This document shows, piece by piece, positions 11,678 to 25,670 of a DNA stretch of 64,000 nt (position 1 is the first letter of the stretch; each line of letters starts with the position of its first letter). A model generated the notes under the pieces. It saw only the letters and a list, made by a program, of their open reading frames with translations. It was not told where the DNA came from and ran no database searches. This DNA is from Adineta ricciae (Eukaryota > Rotifera > Eurotatoria > Adinetida > Adinetidae). The stretch is from the NCBI GenBank assembly GCA_905250025.1, contig CAJNOJ010000131.1:1-64000 (forward strand), read 5' to 3'. The position numbers were made by a program, and so were the translations under genes.

Positions 11678-12817
11678 CTATTCATTTTCCTCTGCATCAT
11701 CATGATCATCATTTTCCTTTTCTTCAACAACAGCAGGTTCAACAGATAAATCTTCATATTGATAAGAATATTCATATTGTTCAACATACGAATTGACTAA
11801 TGGCATAAACGAATAATCTTTATACGTATTTCGAAGAACAAGTTTATTTCCTTTGAGTGCATGTACCCAATTTTGTTTACAAGTCGGAATCGACCAAACC
11901 ATTCGAATCGACTTTCCCGTTTCGTTCGAATAACTTTTCACACGTTCGAATAACCTGTGACAAATATAATCAGTTATATCATAAATATAATCATTAAACT
12001 TCGAATTCAATTGACACAATTGTACCATGAACACAGTCGATTCTTCGGCATTCACAACTTGCAAACAAATCGAAGCGATTGGAGTGCTTCCTTTCGAATA
12101 AACAATGTACCGTTCGACTTCATCACGTATTTTCAGCATATGACGAAAAAATTTTTGTTTTTCCCGTTCAAGCAATGTTTGATAACGAATCGCCGCACCA
12201 GATATCAGAGCAATCAAGAAGCCCACTGTCCGAATAAGAGAGTATGTATAACTATAACCATAATTATTCATCTGATAATCAATGACGATCATAGTTCCGA
12301 AAAACAACCATCCATTTCGGAAGGGAATATCAACAATCGAAGAAAAGACGTGTTTCGTATCGTCATCAAGTAAATATTTCCAATCGGATTCGAATTTCTC
12401 ATTCGATTCCATTTGATCTGATTCCCAAGATAGATCTTCCATGAGGATTTTCTCGTCAGGCTTCTTGTTTTTCAAACGTGCTTGCAACCACATTCGTTGA
12501 AAATAACCCACAATCTTCGACAAACAATAAGCAGAGCAAAAAAATGTAATCAAGGTATTAAAACCAAACCATTGGTTAAAAATTCGTGATAAAATCGAAT
12601 ACAACATGATATTCACCGCGGACCGAGAAACTGTTCGTATTGCAGCGAATAAAACTTGAATTAGTGGAATAAGCATTTTGGTAATTAGTCTAAATACAAA
12701 GAAATTCGTTTTTATCTGTTTGGCTAACGAAGTTATAGAGTTCACAAAATGAAACAAACAATCATGTGAAGGACTAATTGTGAATCGCTTGATCGATTTT
12801 GATCTACACCCTAGCAC
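11678..12817 (-). CDS. Multi-pass membrane protein, possible degenerate N-acetyltransferase fold
   Basis: One intronless frame of 379 residues, unusual among neighbours that are cut every 100-200 bp. Hydrophobic stretches lie at about residues 45-105, 165-180 and 190-210. The C-terminal 150 residues look soluble and end in an acidic tail. Their order of strands and helices (YIVYSKGSTPIASICL, FMVQLCQLNSKF, then a helix and SIRMVWSI) recalls membrane-tethered GNAT proteins of the NAT8 type, but the acetyl-CoA loop (R/Q-x-x-G-x-G/A) is not visible. If the fold is right, the enzyme is probably inactive or very divergent. An internal ATG near 12674, just before the first hydrophobic stretch, is an alternative start. 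Confidence 0.5.
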   Translation of the reverse strand: MLGCRSKSIKRFTISPSHDCLFHFVNSITSLAKQIKTNFFVFRLITKMLIPLIQVLFAAIRTVSRSAVNIMLYSILSRIFNQWFGFNTLITFFCSAYCLSKIVGYFQRMWLQARLKNKKPDEKILMEDLSWESDQMESNEKFESDWKYLLDDDTKHVFSSIVDIPFRNGWLFFGTMIVIDYQMNNYGYSYTYSLIRTVGFLIALISGAAIRYQTLLEREKQKFFRHMLKIRDEVERYIVYSKGSTPIASICLQVVNAEESTVFMVQLCQLNSKFNDYIYDITDYICHRLFERVKSYSNETGKSIRMVWSIPTCKQNWVHALKGNKLVLRNTYKDYSFMPLVNSYVEQYEYSYQYEDLSVEPAVVEEKENDDHDDAEENE

Positions 12818-13011
12818 GTCATTTCATCTTATCGATGTGCAGAACAGAACGAGAAAAAAAAGTGTTGATATCGTATCGTGCACGTTTTTTGATTCATATA
12901 ACTATGAAGACAATATCATTCCCGAGAAGACGAACAGCTGTATTTGAAGAAATACAAGAGAAAAAAAGCGGATAAACTAATATGAAACTTAAAAAGTCAA
13001 TAAGAAACATT

Positions 13012-16000
13012 TTATTTTGCGATTTTCATCGGCAATGCTCGAAGACGATGTTGAACATTGACAAGAATTAGAAGAGGGCAGAGTAAACAAAGACTACCGA
13101 TAATATAAGTCGCCTTTTCACCAATTGACCAGTATGCTAAAGTAAAAAGCGAAAACTAATCGTTCAAATCCAATGGCAATGTTACCGAATGAAGCAGTCA
13201 ATGGGCCAATTGCACGAGCCAATGCTTGTAAACTTCGAAAGATTCCTAGAATCGCACCTTTTTCATTTTGCAAACCTAAATCATAAATAAAAATTACATT
13301 CTGAAAAGAAATTCCAACAAACCATATTTCGATGCAAAACTATTGATAACATTGATAACAACACTTGAAGCTAATTGACATGGCATAGATAGAAAGGCAT
13401 TGCATGACACAAATGACTTACCGAAAGAGAATAATATTAAACCAAGCCATAGAACGAACTTGGTTTGAGCGACCGCTAAGACGATGAACGATGGAATCAA
13501 TATGACAATTCCCTGCAAAAGCAAAATTAAAAAAAATTTTCAGTCAATAAAAGTACAAAACGATGAAGATAGGTGACCTATTATCACATCGTGTTCTTTT
13601 TCTCTCTTATCTCTCGCATCCTTTTCGAGCAAACAAGAAAGTAACGGATCATTCTTTTTTCTCATTTCTTCAACTGCTGACTTTCGATAAGCAAGAGAAT
13701 GTTCCGAACATCTCTTTTCGTGTTATTTATCTCCTCAATGACGATTCTCTATGCAATCCCATGTCCACGAGAATGTCTCTGCAAACCGTTGGAACCACTT
13801 TCTTATCAGATGGATTGTACAAAGGTCGAATTTAAAAGTAATACATTTATATATCGAGCTGAACAATGGGAGATCGATAGTGATAAGACTTCCGAAGATG
13901 TAGATGATGAAGAAACACTCGAATCTTATACACTTTCGATTGATTTATCAAATTCTACATCATTGAAAAAGTTTACGAATCAAACGATCGACTTCACGGG
14001 ATTTAAATTCGTTATTCAAAGTCTTTCATTAGCCAACCAACAAGGTCCGTGTATCATCACATCGAATTCGTTCAAATCATCGATCTACGAGACACTGAAT
14101 GCTTTGAATTTATCATTCACCTGTACGAAACAAATCCCGAATGATTGTCCTGAAATCTTCCGACCGTTGAAAAAACTTCAAACGCTCGATTTAAGCGGAT
14201 CAGACATGTACAAAACTTGTCTAAATAAGCCAGGTACGTCATTCATATCGAAAAGGTTAGATATTTATCGATTGATGATGCCCTTTGCCATGATATTTCA
14301 ACGTTTTGACTCATAAATCTTTCGTTTCACATTTAGATACATTTTCCTACATATTCGATCATCTGATATTACGCAATAATGTCTATGAAAGGAACGCATT
14401 CACTTCCTCGAGCGGATTGTTCGACGGTGTGAAGAAAATTTCTCAACTGGACTTACAAAATTCTCGTTTTCAATCCGATGCAGATGGAAGCGAAACTTGT
14501 CTATTTGACATATTTCCGTCGTTGAAAGTATTAGATCTGTCAAACATTCAATCAGATGACATAGACATCAACACATTTATAGAGCGTCTACTGAAATGCG
14601 ATACAACAACATCAAACAAGAAACCATTGGAACATTTATCATTACGTTCTTTGAAACTTTCAAAACTACCTGCTTGGTTAGCAAGCGAATCATTTACATA
14701 TCTAAGTCGACTTGACTTATCGTACAATTACTTCCACAACATTGATTTGCAAGGATTCATATATCTCCGCTCGATATCACTAGCGTACAATCCGATTGAA
14801 TTCGATAAAATTCTCTGGAGGAACGAGACGGTTTACCGATCAATTAACCTGCGCTCAACGGTTCGATATTCCAAATTCGATCTAGTACATCATCTAAACA
14901 GTCTATTGGACTTAGCTCAAGATATTGACTACAGTCAAAATCAAGGTGAAGATCTCTTTAATGTAACTCAACTTTCTATTCAAGCGCGTGATACTTTTCT
15001 GAATTTCTCGCGAATGAATATCAAGGCGTTTGGTATCGATTCAGATACTGTTAAAGCATTAGATGTCAGTTCGAACTACTTAACGAATCTCGACTTAAGT
15101 CAACAGAGAGAATTGAAATATTTGGATTGTTCAAATCAGACTCTTCAAACGCTGAGTTTAAGACACCGTTTATCGACATTAAGAGAATTACGATGTTCAA
15201 ACAATAATTTAACAGTAATCGGCAACTTTCTATCGATAAGCACCTCGTATTTAGAAGTACTTGATTTATCGAACAACGNTCGCTATGGCCGAAAACCTGT
15301 TCAAATCAGACTCTTCAAACGCTGAGTTTAAGACACCGTTTATCGACATTAAGAGAATTACGATGTTCAAACAATAATTTAACAGTAATCGGCAACTTTC
15401 TATCGATAAGCACCTCGTATTTAGAAGTACTTGATTTATCGAACAACGGAATTGATTCATTACGAGACTACTTTACACATTTGAAAAGTCGTACATTGCG
15501 GCAAGTTAATTTTCGATCGAATTTCATCCGTATTGTTCGTTCGAAGACATTCCATAGAGACTTGGTCAGTCTCGTGGAAATCGACTTATCGTGGAATCAA
15601 ATCGAGAAAATTGAAAAAAACGCATTTCAAGCACGAAATCTTCAAATTCTTGATTTGACCGGCAATTCACTGAAAACTATCGAACCAAACGCTATATTCA
15701 CTGCGTCATTACGATATTTTTATATTTCTTCTATCGGACCAGATTTAACTGATCGTTGTTTACAAACGAAATCAAAAGATCCTTTGTTATCGCTGTATTT
15801 CAATTGGTATCGACAAAATGCAACATTGATGAAGAAACTTCCAGTGAAATTCAGCTCGTGTCTTACTCGTTATCTACCTGAAAGTAAACTTAAGCGATTG
15901 ACAAAGAAAACGAAACAAATGCTCGGTATCTACGGTCTATGGATAATCGTAGGTTTAGTTGTTGTTGTAGTCATCTTGGCTCTTTTACGACATTATCGGA

Positions 16001-17673
16001 ACACAGGATTTCCATTTTTCAGAGCGTTTCGAAAGTATAAAAAAGTCGAACGACAAGAGTTAATTGAGAATGAAATCGAAATGGCTGGACATAGTCAAGA
16101 AGATGATATCGTCATGAATATGGAAGAACTACCTTACAATAAATACAACAATCCTCCTCGTACAGATGTTTAAATCGTGACTATTTTTTTAAATAAAAAT
16201 CCTATTTTTTTAATGACTAGATAAGATTTTTTATCGACATTTAACGCATCTGATTTCGGTTACTTACAGTCATTGCTGCTGTGATTTCTTTTCCGTGTGG
16301 AATTCGTCGTACGTAACCACCTTGTACCAAAGCCATACATAGACCCATAAGAAAGAACATCTTTCCTTGTTGCATACTATTCGGCAGACAACTCTCTGTA
16401 AGAAAATTTCGTTTTCTTTGCCGTTCTTACCTGTTCCAGTTGAAGCGATTATAAACGAGAAAAGTAATGGTAAATTCTAAACCAGCGAATATAATCATGT
16501 AGAAAAAACTTGCCAAACCAAGTTGACGTAAGATCACAATATCTGTCCGAGATAAAACAAAAACTGTAATGAAAATAGAATAGAGTTCGTTAGAATACAG
16601 ACCATGATTAAATTTGGCTTTTCGGATAGCACGAAATTGAAACAAACGCCATGGTATTATAGCATTATAAACATCTTTGATCGTCGTTTTTGTTTCATTC
16701 TATAAAAGTTCGCTTAACAAACAACATGAAATCTACACGAATATGATTCTATACTCGTTTTGCGATAGGTAATGTTTCTGGACAATATCGATAGATAAAT
16801 CCGATATTGATCAATGATAAAACCAGTGAGACACATGCGGGAACGATAAAAAAGCTAACCGATGATGTTGACCAATAAGTAATACCAAATTGGCTGCAAA
16901 GCGCACCAAACAAAGGTCCAAAGATAAAACCAAGAGAAAATGCTACACCAATCCAAGCCTTTCGAAACAAAGAACTAATCAATAAGAAAAGAAAAAACTT
17001 TGTATGTCCATGCATTACCATCGCATGATTTCGTTCTTTTTCATTTGTTGTATCTGATACAATTGCTAATGTAATGGCAACATTCGCTTTTGATAATCCA
17101 CTCACAAGACGTGCAAACATAAAAATAGTTAAATTGTATGAGACACACCACAGACCATAAGAAAATGAGATGCCGATCTAGAACGCGTTCGGAAACAACC
17201 GAAAGAAAAAAAATGAGGGTTGAATTACCATGGAAAGAAGAAGAACAGGTTTTCGGCCATAGCGATCCGATGCGATGCCACATAATGTTGAAGAAAAGAA
17301 TTGAAGGAGAGAGAATAGTGAACCAACGAGACCTAAATGAATTTTCGAGTTGAATGAAAGGAAACGAATTGGATGCTTGTTGATTCAACATACCGCCGAA
17401 GAGAACCGAATTCCATTTCGCATCATTAGGTGCACCAGTCAGATCGCGAATAAATTGAACAAATGAAATCGTTCGTTCGTACAATGTATCCTTCAATACA
17501 AAACGAATATGAAAATCGAATGTTCTCTCTTACGAACTTACTTGATGAGAATTTGTTTCACTACCATAATAAGTTAAAATTTTCGGTAATAATGGTAAAA
17601 TAATAGTAAATTCCAAAAAATCGATAAGAATCGAGAAAAATAAGATGTTAACTACATTCAATTTCACTCCCAT
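13012..17673 (-). CDS. MFSD10: Major facilitator transporter, MFSD10 orthologue
   Basis: Exons on the minus strand from the ATG at 17673 to the TAA at 13012. The order of conserved blocks follows animal MFSD10: LIDFLEFTIILPLLP in the first helix, NSVLFGG after the first loop, SGLSKANVAITLAIVSD, GVAFSLGFIFGPLFGA, YCPETLPIAKR, GLEFTITFLVYNRF, QQGKMFFLMGLCMALVQGGYVRRI and GIFRSLQALARAIGPL. This is a 12-helix transporter related to tetracycline efflux proteins, reported for organic anions. Most introns are short, but one, from 16267 down to 13513, is 2755 bp and contains an entire gene on the other strand. The splice across it is in frame (AAMT joined to GIVILIPSF). The final exons rejoin normally, so the gene appears intact. 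Confidence 0.9.
13699..16173 (+). CDS. Leucine-rich-repeat type I membrane protein, nested in an MFSD10 intron
   Basis: An N-terminal signal peptide (LFVLFISSMTILYA) is followed by an LRRNT-like CPRECLC cap and a long series of leucine-rich repeats (for example LQTLDLSGSD, LSRLDLSYNYF, LKYLDCSNQTL, LEVLDLSNN, LQILDLTGNSL). A C-terminal Cys region, one membrane helix (GLWIIVGLVVVVVILALL) and a short tail of about 55 residues without a TIR or kinase domain complete it. One intron is clear (14234-14336). A single N at 15279 with a 151 bp exact duplication inserts 170 bp; leaving the 170 bp out puts the upstream and downstream frames back in register, so the break is an assembly error. The protein is probably a surface adhesion or recognition receptor; the ligand is unknown. 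Confidence 0.85.
15128..15448. repeat. Exact direct duplication around an N (assembly artefact)
   Basis: Bases 15128-15278 are identical to 15298-15448, separated by one N and 18 bp. The unit lies inside the LRR coding region and the 170 bp offset is not a multiple of three. Perfect identity next to an ambiguous base points to two overlapping contig ends that were joined without merging. Confidence 0.85.
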
Positions 17674-17931
17674 AATCGTAAATATGCACCTTATTATCTA
17701 TCGATAAGATTTCTTCTGAATTAAATAGAAGTCTATTGGCTTATCGGTCCTGTTTTCTTTCAGTTCTCCTTTAAAACATCTTTTCAACGAATACTACTAC
17801 CACCATCTGTTTCGATAGATATCCAAATTCATTTTATTACATAAAAAGAAGGCACGTTCGTAATCGATTAGAACTGTTCATGTACATTATGAAAAGAAAG
17901 CTAGACAATATCGTGAAAAGTACAAGTTATT

Positions 17932-19433
<1,502 letters not shown>

Positions 19434-19717
19434 ACACCACTATGTACAAACAATAAATATGAAGAATTATTCTATTGATATTGATTGAATTATAAAGACA
19501 ATAACATAACTTGAAAGCAATAGCAGCAGGAGAAGAAGAAATGTACACTGATTACAGTTGACATAGCGAATGTCGCTTACTCGAATTTTTCTATATCCAG
19601 GAATATATCTTTGCTTGCCTTTGCATAGGAATCTGATATTGATAAGTAAAATAGAGATATGGATACACAGCACGTTGTCTGATAGATTTCACACACACAC
19701 ATTCTCTCTAATTGTAT

Positions 19718-19907
19718 TCAGAAGGACTGTTGAAACATATGGTGAATCTTCTTGACCTGTATCAATGTTGATATTTAATCAGATTAATGTTTGACCTACC
19801 TTAACTCGTACGAGAAACGGTTTATCTCGAAGATTTGATGTTGAGTTTAGCGATTTACTTGCATCATCCGGTGTTGGTTCATGTACAACATATTTTCGTC
19901 GTGGCAT
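19718..19907 (-). CDS. Tiny two-exon gene, unrecognised
   Basis: Exon 1 (19800-19907, 36 codons, starts MPRRKYVVHEPTPDD) ends at a good donor (GTAGGT). A 43 bp intron leads to exon 2 (19718-19756) ending in TGA, for 48 residues. The intron length fits this genome, which is the main support. The protein is basic and has no recognised motif. An acceptor-like AG directly before the ATG means it could instead be the 3' part of a longer transcript that includes the next small gene upstream. Confidence 0.3.
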
Positions 19908-20238
19908 CTTATCTTTCCATCAATGTTTATTAACTAGTGTATGTTGCTCGATACTTGTTAGCATATAAAATATTAGCTGATTTCATTCGAGCATATTCAG
20001 ATCGCACAATGTTTTTCTAACAACGAGTGTCAAGAAGGACATATACACATTCTCTCATTTTTTTCTCTATATGTCTCTATTTCTCTGTTCTGTCTTTGTA
20101 AGATGAAGTCTTCTGTACACAATTAATTGAATGCCGGTGCCCTGGAAGACAGATTCACAATGCGACAGAGACACAGTCAAGACCAGATGATTTATCGAAG
20201 GAAAAGATTAGACAAGGAAACTTGCTCTTTGTTTCTAT

Positions 20239-20505
20239 TTATTTTTCTAATGATAACTGAACATATTGTTACATATGTTCTTCGACGAACAGATGGTGAA
20301 TAAAATGACTTACTCTCAATTGATAATCTTGTTTATCATTGTTGACTAAAGTTTCATCAACAGATTTTAACAATGTTCCCCGACGTAATCGCATTTGTCC
20401 CTCTGAGAAATCGAACGGTGTATATGGCAGTGCAGATTTCCAACTACTGTTTTGTTCCGCTAGCGAACAATGCAATATTGTTCGTCCATAAAAGGAGAAA
20501 GACAT
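20239..20505 (-). CDS. Small two-exon gene of 69 residues, unrecognised
   Basis: Exon 1 (20314-20505) encodes 64 residues starting MSFSFYGRTILHCS and ends at a consensus GTAAGT donor. A 57 bp intron ending in cag leads to a five-codon exon and TAA at 20239. The intron size and strong donor support a real gene. The protein has no membrane segment or known motif. An alternative is splicing over about 400 bp into the small gene downstream. Confidence 0.45.
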
Positions 20506-21312
20506 AGGAATACGAAGAAACAGATCGCACGTACATTCGTCGATGTAATAACAAAGAAAATAGCATACAATCTAATGTCAGTCTTTACATTTTTGTGTTT
20601 GGGTCATGTAGAAATAAAGAGCAACTGATTGACTCGATAAGAAAACGTGATCTGACTACAGTAATCGGTGATTGATTGAATTAGTTTCATGGTTGAGGCA
20701 AGACTTTACATTTAGTTAATTACTCTTTCGAAATATCACATTCCTTGTTTGATATAAATATTCGACTGATTCGTGGTAAAGATTATCAAATAATCGATGA
20801 GCCTAATTGGTCATTTGAGAAGGCAAACTGAATTTTCTGTTTCTCTAGTCTGATCAGGTAAAATTTCTTCATATATTTAGTTGGCCTCTCGATTTCGAAA
20901 AGAAAAGCGAGATGAAACTTTTCCAGATGCTTTTCATGACTCATGGCAATCGTTGATGTCTCCTAGTGTAATTCAATAGTCTTGTGTTTTTGACAGTATT
21001 ATTTATCACCTTCATCGATAACAGTTATCATCAACGACCGACATCAAGCGCACTTTGTTCCTGTCGGTGCTGTAAAATGCAAAACTAAAAACGCATGTCG
21101 ATAGTTTTATCGCCTTAAGTGTTGTTCTTTTTCGACTGCAGTCATCGTGTAAGTCAAACTTGTCGATGATGAAAATGTATAATTAATATTTTCAAGTGCA
21201 TAAATCATCTCACATTCCGACTGTTCTTTTTTTTTTTGTTTTGACAACGAGTGTAGATTTTGTACTCAATCGAATAGTAAAATGAAAGAATTTACAAAAG
21301 AAAATATCGAAG
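20506..21312. other. Intergenic, nothing recognised
   Basis: About 800 bp of AT-rich sequence without a supported frame or RNA gene. It contains a T run at 21228-21238 and presumably the promoter of the small gene on its left. Confidence 0.5.
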
Positions 21313-22257
21313 TTAAGTTAAAGTTTTACTCCAATTGATGGGATTGTCGGCTAGGATGACTCGTTCGACATGCCATTGATGGACACGATTCCATCGATCA
21401 TGTGCCCATTTATTTTCCATTAACTAGAAGGAAAACGAGAAACAAAAAGTTTGAGTTATGTTGTTCTTTCTCGTACTTCTTTATTTTTGGTGGTAAATTC
21501 TAATAGATATTTCGCTCGTTGTTGTTGTTTTTGCTTGTATTGTTCTAAGTCTTGTCGATCTTTTTCAATAATTGATTGACATTCAAGATTCTTTCTTCCT
21601 CGTTCTGTCTTATCGAATTGAATTTTTTCTCTAATTTGTTCTTTCAATGTCGTTCGCATATATTTACTTCAAGTAAATAAGATGAAGAAAATCATGTCGG
21701 GAACATATGAAAAGTACCTACTTATATGATTCACGTTCAGCTATTTGAGAATAAGGATAGATCGTGTATTGAATATGTTCTTTGTTCCATTGTTTCTGTT
21801 GCATGGCTTGAGTACGTCGATAGTTGTGAAAATGCCGATCTTGTGTTTCAAATCTTGATGACATTCGATAAGGTTCATCTGGTCGGCTGGCAGTTATGCG
21901 TTGCGGAGGAACATACTGATCGTATTGGTGACGAATGTCTTCACGTTGTAAAGGTTCCCAGAGGTAATCATAATCAGCTGGTTCGCGTATTAATGGCTTC
22001 CATATTCCATTATGAGCTTGAACAGCAGCAGATTTCGGAACTGGTAAGTGTCTTAGAGTTGTATCAGATCGTGGCAAAATTTTGATTTTCGGTGTTTGAA
22101 TCCGTATAGGAGTAATAGAAACACGCTTCGATGAGGTTAATCGAGTGGAACTACAGGGTGATAGTGTTGACTCCGGTGCACGTTGACGCGATGACAAAGA
22201 TGTGTCTAATGATTGTACTGGTGTTGCTTTGATATCCAGGAATGGTAGGACAGTCAT
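21313..22257 (-). CDS. Charged helical protein, possibly ciliary or cytoskeletal
   Basis: Three exons starting at 22257. The first (ending MQQKQWNKE...ERESYK) is Pro/Ser-rich with many Tyr and Arg. The second is a highly charged helix (KEQIREKIQFDKTERGRKN, then a Gln/Lys-rich coil). The third closes with ENKWAHDRWNRVHQWHVER and a stop at 21313. Introns are about 55 bp and keep the frame. The mixture of an extended Pro/Tyr region with single long helices and Trp-bearing ends recalls microtubule inner proteins of cilia, and rotifers are richly ciliated, but I cannot name a family. No catalytic motif is visible. Confidence 0.55.
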
Positions 22258-22751
22258 AATTGTGCTTTATTTTGCTTCAAAATTAATTTCTGACATACTC
22301 ATGAAAGTATGGTAAGTAAGTTAAAAGTCAGTAGAAAAATATACTTAAGTCAATTTTTTTTCTCTTCAATTATTTTTTCAAATAGTAACAAAAGCAAAGG
22401 TAGAAAAGTGTTTTGTTTGTTGTACAAATAGATGTTGTTCACATAGGTCGGTTAAAAAAAAAAGCAAGAGGAGAAAAAGAATAATAACAGGTTTCACTTA
22501 TCGCCGAAAGGACTCTTCGCATACAAAACTCTGTCAAGTGTATTAATTCGAATTCTTGTTGTTAACACAAGAAGGACAATCATTTTGTCAGGTGTCAAGA
22601 TAGTACTTTTATTTTGATAATTATTGAACGATTAAAAAAAAAGGTTTACACACGATTTTTGTTTTCAAGAAGAATTATTAATAGAAAAAAAGAAAGTCAC
22701 TGTTGATGAAGAAGAAAAAAATACGTTGACAATCATGCTGGTTGTATTTGT
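22258..22751. other. Intergenic, nothing recognised
   Basis: AT-rich sequence between the start of the helical gene and the end of the troponin C-like gene, with several A runs and no supported frame. It should hold the promoter of the former and the 3' UTR of the latter. Confidence 0.5.
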
Positions 22752-23516
22752 TTAGCCTGTCATTAATTTGTAAAATTCTATTCGAACGAAAGAGAAAAAA
22801 TAGGAAATTAATACGAAGGAAATCGCTGTTTTTACCTTCGTAATCGACAGTGCCTGAACCATCTTCGTCGACTTCAGAGATAATTTGTTCAACTTCATCA
22901 TCTGGCATGTCGGGATCGAGTGCCTTGAAGATCATTTTCAAATCGGCAACCTAAATGATTTTTGTAAAGGAAAAAAAACTCATTCATCAATCAGTGTCAA
23001 AATTCTGTTTTCTTACATCGATAACACCACGGCTATTTTTATCGAAGACACGAAATACTTCACGTAATTCTCGTTCATCTTCAGCTTCCTTGGTCTTCTT
23101 TGCCATTAAAGCAAGAAATTCATCCTAAAAACAAAATGTTACTTGACTTCTCTTCGATTTTGTCGATACGTACAAAATCGACGGTACCACTTCCTAGAGA
23201 AGCAAATCAGTTCGTTAGATTCATATGAGACAAAAATGAGACTTTGAAGAACTTACCATCACCATCGACAGCTTCGATACATTCAGCTAATTGATCAGGT
23301 TTGAGATTGTGTCCTAAGTTTTTCATGACTGTACCAAGAATCGATGTTGGAATTTCACCCTTTCGTTCTTTGTCGTACATGTTGAATGCATCTCGAATTT
23401 CAGCAATTTGATCATCGGTCAATTGAAATTCTTGTTCTTCTTCAGCCTGAAATCCGAAAAAAACATTCGAATTTGTTTGCAACTCTTACAATTCAGCAGC
23501 AATCTTAACTCACCAT
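22752..23516 (-). CDS. Troponin C-like EF-hand protein
   Basis: Five or six exons give about 155 residues with four EF-hands. The first exon carries only the start codon (23514-23516) plus UTR, an intron position well known from calmodulin and troponin C genes. Loops: site I DKERKGEIPTSI lacks the last acidic residue; site II DGDGSGTVDFDE is canonical; site III DKNSRGVIDVAD ends in D instead of E; site IV DEDGSGTVDYEE is canonical. The protein ends KLMTG, as troponin C does. Active sites II and IV with degraded I and III are the pattern of invertebrate troponin C, the calcium switch of striated muscle thin filaments. Calmodulin would have four intact sites, so troponin C is the better call. 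Confidence 0.85.
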
Positions 23517-24901
23517 CTTCTTCGATATGTATGTATTGTTTAGTTATCAGAAAAAGAACGTATTCCTTCGCAAATATCTCCTGATGCTTTTCTGGAGTGC
23601 AATTCTTCTAAACAAACCGAAAAGGAAAGAAAGAGAGAGAGAGAGAGGAAAATAGGCGGCTCTACGTTGTTTGTTTCCTATAAATAATAAGACGAGAAAA
23701 TTCTCTATATGTATGTCTTTCTTCTGGTACCAAATCTATACTATGGACAAGCAAATAACTAACTGTGCAATTGTCGAGAAAAGAGGAAAAAAAAAGGAAA
23801 GAAGTCGATGTTGTCGGGAAAACAAGAGAAATGTTGCTGCACACATCATGTTAGGCCATATATATATAAACGGATATCAACGAGTCAAATAAAATCGCTG
23901 CTACCATCGTATTTATGTTATGTTAGCTACAGAACAACTGAATAGCGTCTATTCCATGTCGATACGAGAAACAAAGAATCAGAAAGGAGAAAATGCGTGG
24001 GTTATGCCTATATAGAACGATGGATGGTGATATATATTCCGTGGTTGATAACGATGACAAAAATAGAACTCGAGCAAGGCATATCCTAGGATCTACTTGG
24101 ATAAACAGATACTTCGCGTTTTTTTTCAATTACTAGATTTCACAATACATGATTTCTTTGTACAGTTATGAATATGATATGGACATGAAAAAGGATCGGA
24201 CAAGAAGAATAATATCAACAAACATCAAAAGAGATTTTCTTTCTTTTTTTTCCTGTTTGTGCCTCAAATTTCCACGGTGCATAGTACGATGTTCTACTTC
24301 AACACTTTAACCATCATCATCATAACAAAGAATGTTGTCCCCGGTGCCAATAACAATAGTCTAATAAAGAGCATCCAGTATTGAATGGATGTACGAAAGA
24401 ATAAGAAGAAGAAAAAATAGGAAGAATTGTTATGCTATGGCTGCTGTTAGAATGATGAGAGTATTGACTTGTGCTCGCTATCCTTTGAGTTCTGATAATC
24501 GTCCTCTCATATACCAATACGGATGCATTCAACAAATTTCTGCTCTTCGCTTCTGATATTTAGTCGCACAAACATTGAGACGTATATTAACATAAGTAAA
24601 GCAAAGGAAAGACGGATATCTACAGAGAAATACATCCCTAGTAGAAAAATAATCTCAGTCAGAACGAAATCAAGCATATAAAGAGAGAATCGACCAATAT
24701 AAAAATACATAGAATATCACAAGAAGATTTGGCCGAAACAGCTGGTTGAAGAAATCTATTTTTCTCTTCGTTTCTACTTCATTGTTTCAACAGCGGTCTT
24801 GTGGCAAATCTAATTTCTTGCTTGTGTCCTTTTCTTTCTTCTCGCATTTACTTCTTCATGTTCCATATCGTTATTGTGTACAATTCATACTAAAACTACT
24901 G
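23517..24901. other. Intergenic between two divergent EF-hand genes
   Basis: About 1.4 kb. It contains a GA microsatellite at about 23625-23648. No frame is supported by motifs, and the open stretches on both strands look random. It must contain both promoters, since the genes diverge from here. Confidence 0.5.
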
Positions 24902-25670
24902 ATGACAATGCGTACCAATTCGGTTTCAATCGAGCAAGACAATAGTATGTATTGATTACTCTGAAAAATCCTTCTCTGTTAATCTAACTTTGATTTCATC
25001 GTTTCATAAAGAATTGAAAGAAGCATTTGCTCTATTCGATCGTGTTGGTGGAGGTGTTATCCGCACGAAAGATCTTGAGCATGTCATGCAATGTATTGGT
25101 TATCAGACGACACCTGGTGAATTAGAGCAGATGATACAAGAAGTCGATATCGATGGTTCGTCATTCGCGAATGATCTTTACATGCCATACTGATGATCTC
25201 TATTTAGGTGATGGTCTCGTGAATTTCAATGAATTCAAACTCATGATGAATCACAAAGGTGAAAATCGGCTGAACATATTCAACGATGAACTTCTCAACG
25301 AAGCATTTCGAATCTTTGACAAAGAAGGAAATGGATTCATCACCGAAAAAGGACTTCGCGCTGTAATGAATAATCTTGGTAAAATAACAGTGGATGCAAT
25401 CGCGTTATTGTGTTTTGAATTTGTGATCTAGGTGAACAGTTAACTGATGATGAACTTCACGATATGATTCGAGAAGCGGATCTCGACGGAAACCATCGAA
25501 TTGATTATGCAGAGTTTTCTGCCTTAGTTCGTCGTCTTCTTCAAGTAGAAAATCTTTCGTCAAACTTAACAGCAGTCACCGGTGCAGGTGCATATGAAGG
25601 TCGAGGTATAATTCCATATATCGATGATGATCCCGAAGAAGATGCAACAATGAATAAGAATATCAAGTGA
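24902..25670 (+). CDS. Calmodulin-like EF-hand protein
   Basis: Four exons with short introns. After [14 protein letters not shown] come four EF-hands: loop [13 protein letters not shown] is degenerate (no ligands at positions 3 and 5), loop [14 protein letters not shown] is canonical, loop [15 protein letters not shown] lacks the final Glu, and loop [14 protein letters not shown] has His in place of the central Gly. Helix sequences ([42 protein letters not shown]) are clearly calmodulin-derived. A tail of about 45 residues with a Gly-rich turn and acidic end is an addition. Calcium binding is probably reduced to one or two sites, so it is a specialised calmodulin relative and not calmodulin itself. 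An in-frame ATG at 24746 is a weaker start. Confidence 0.8.
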
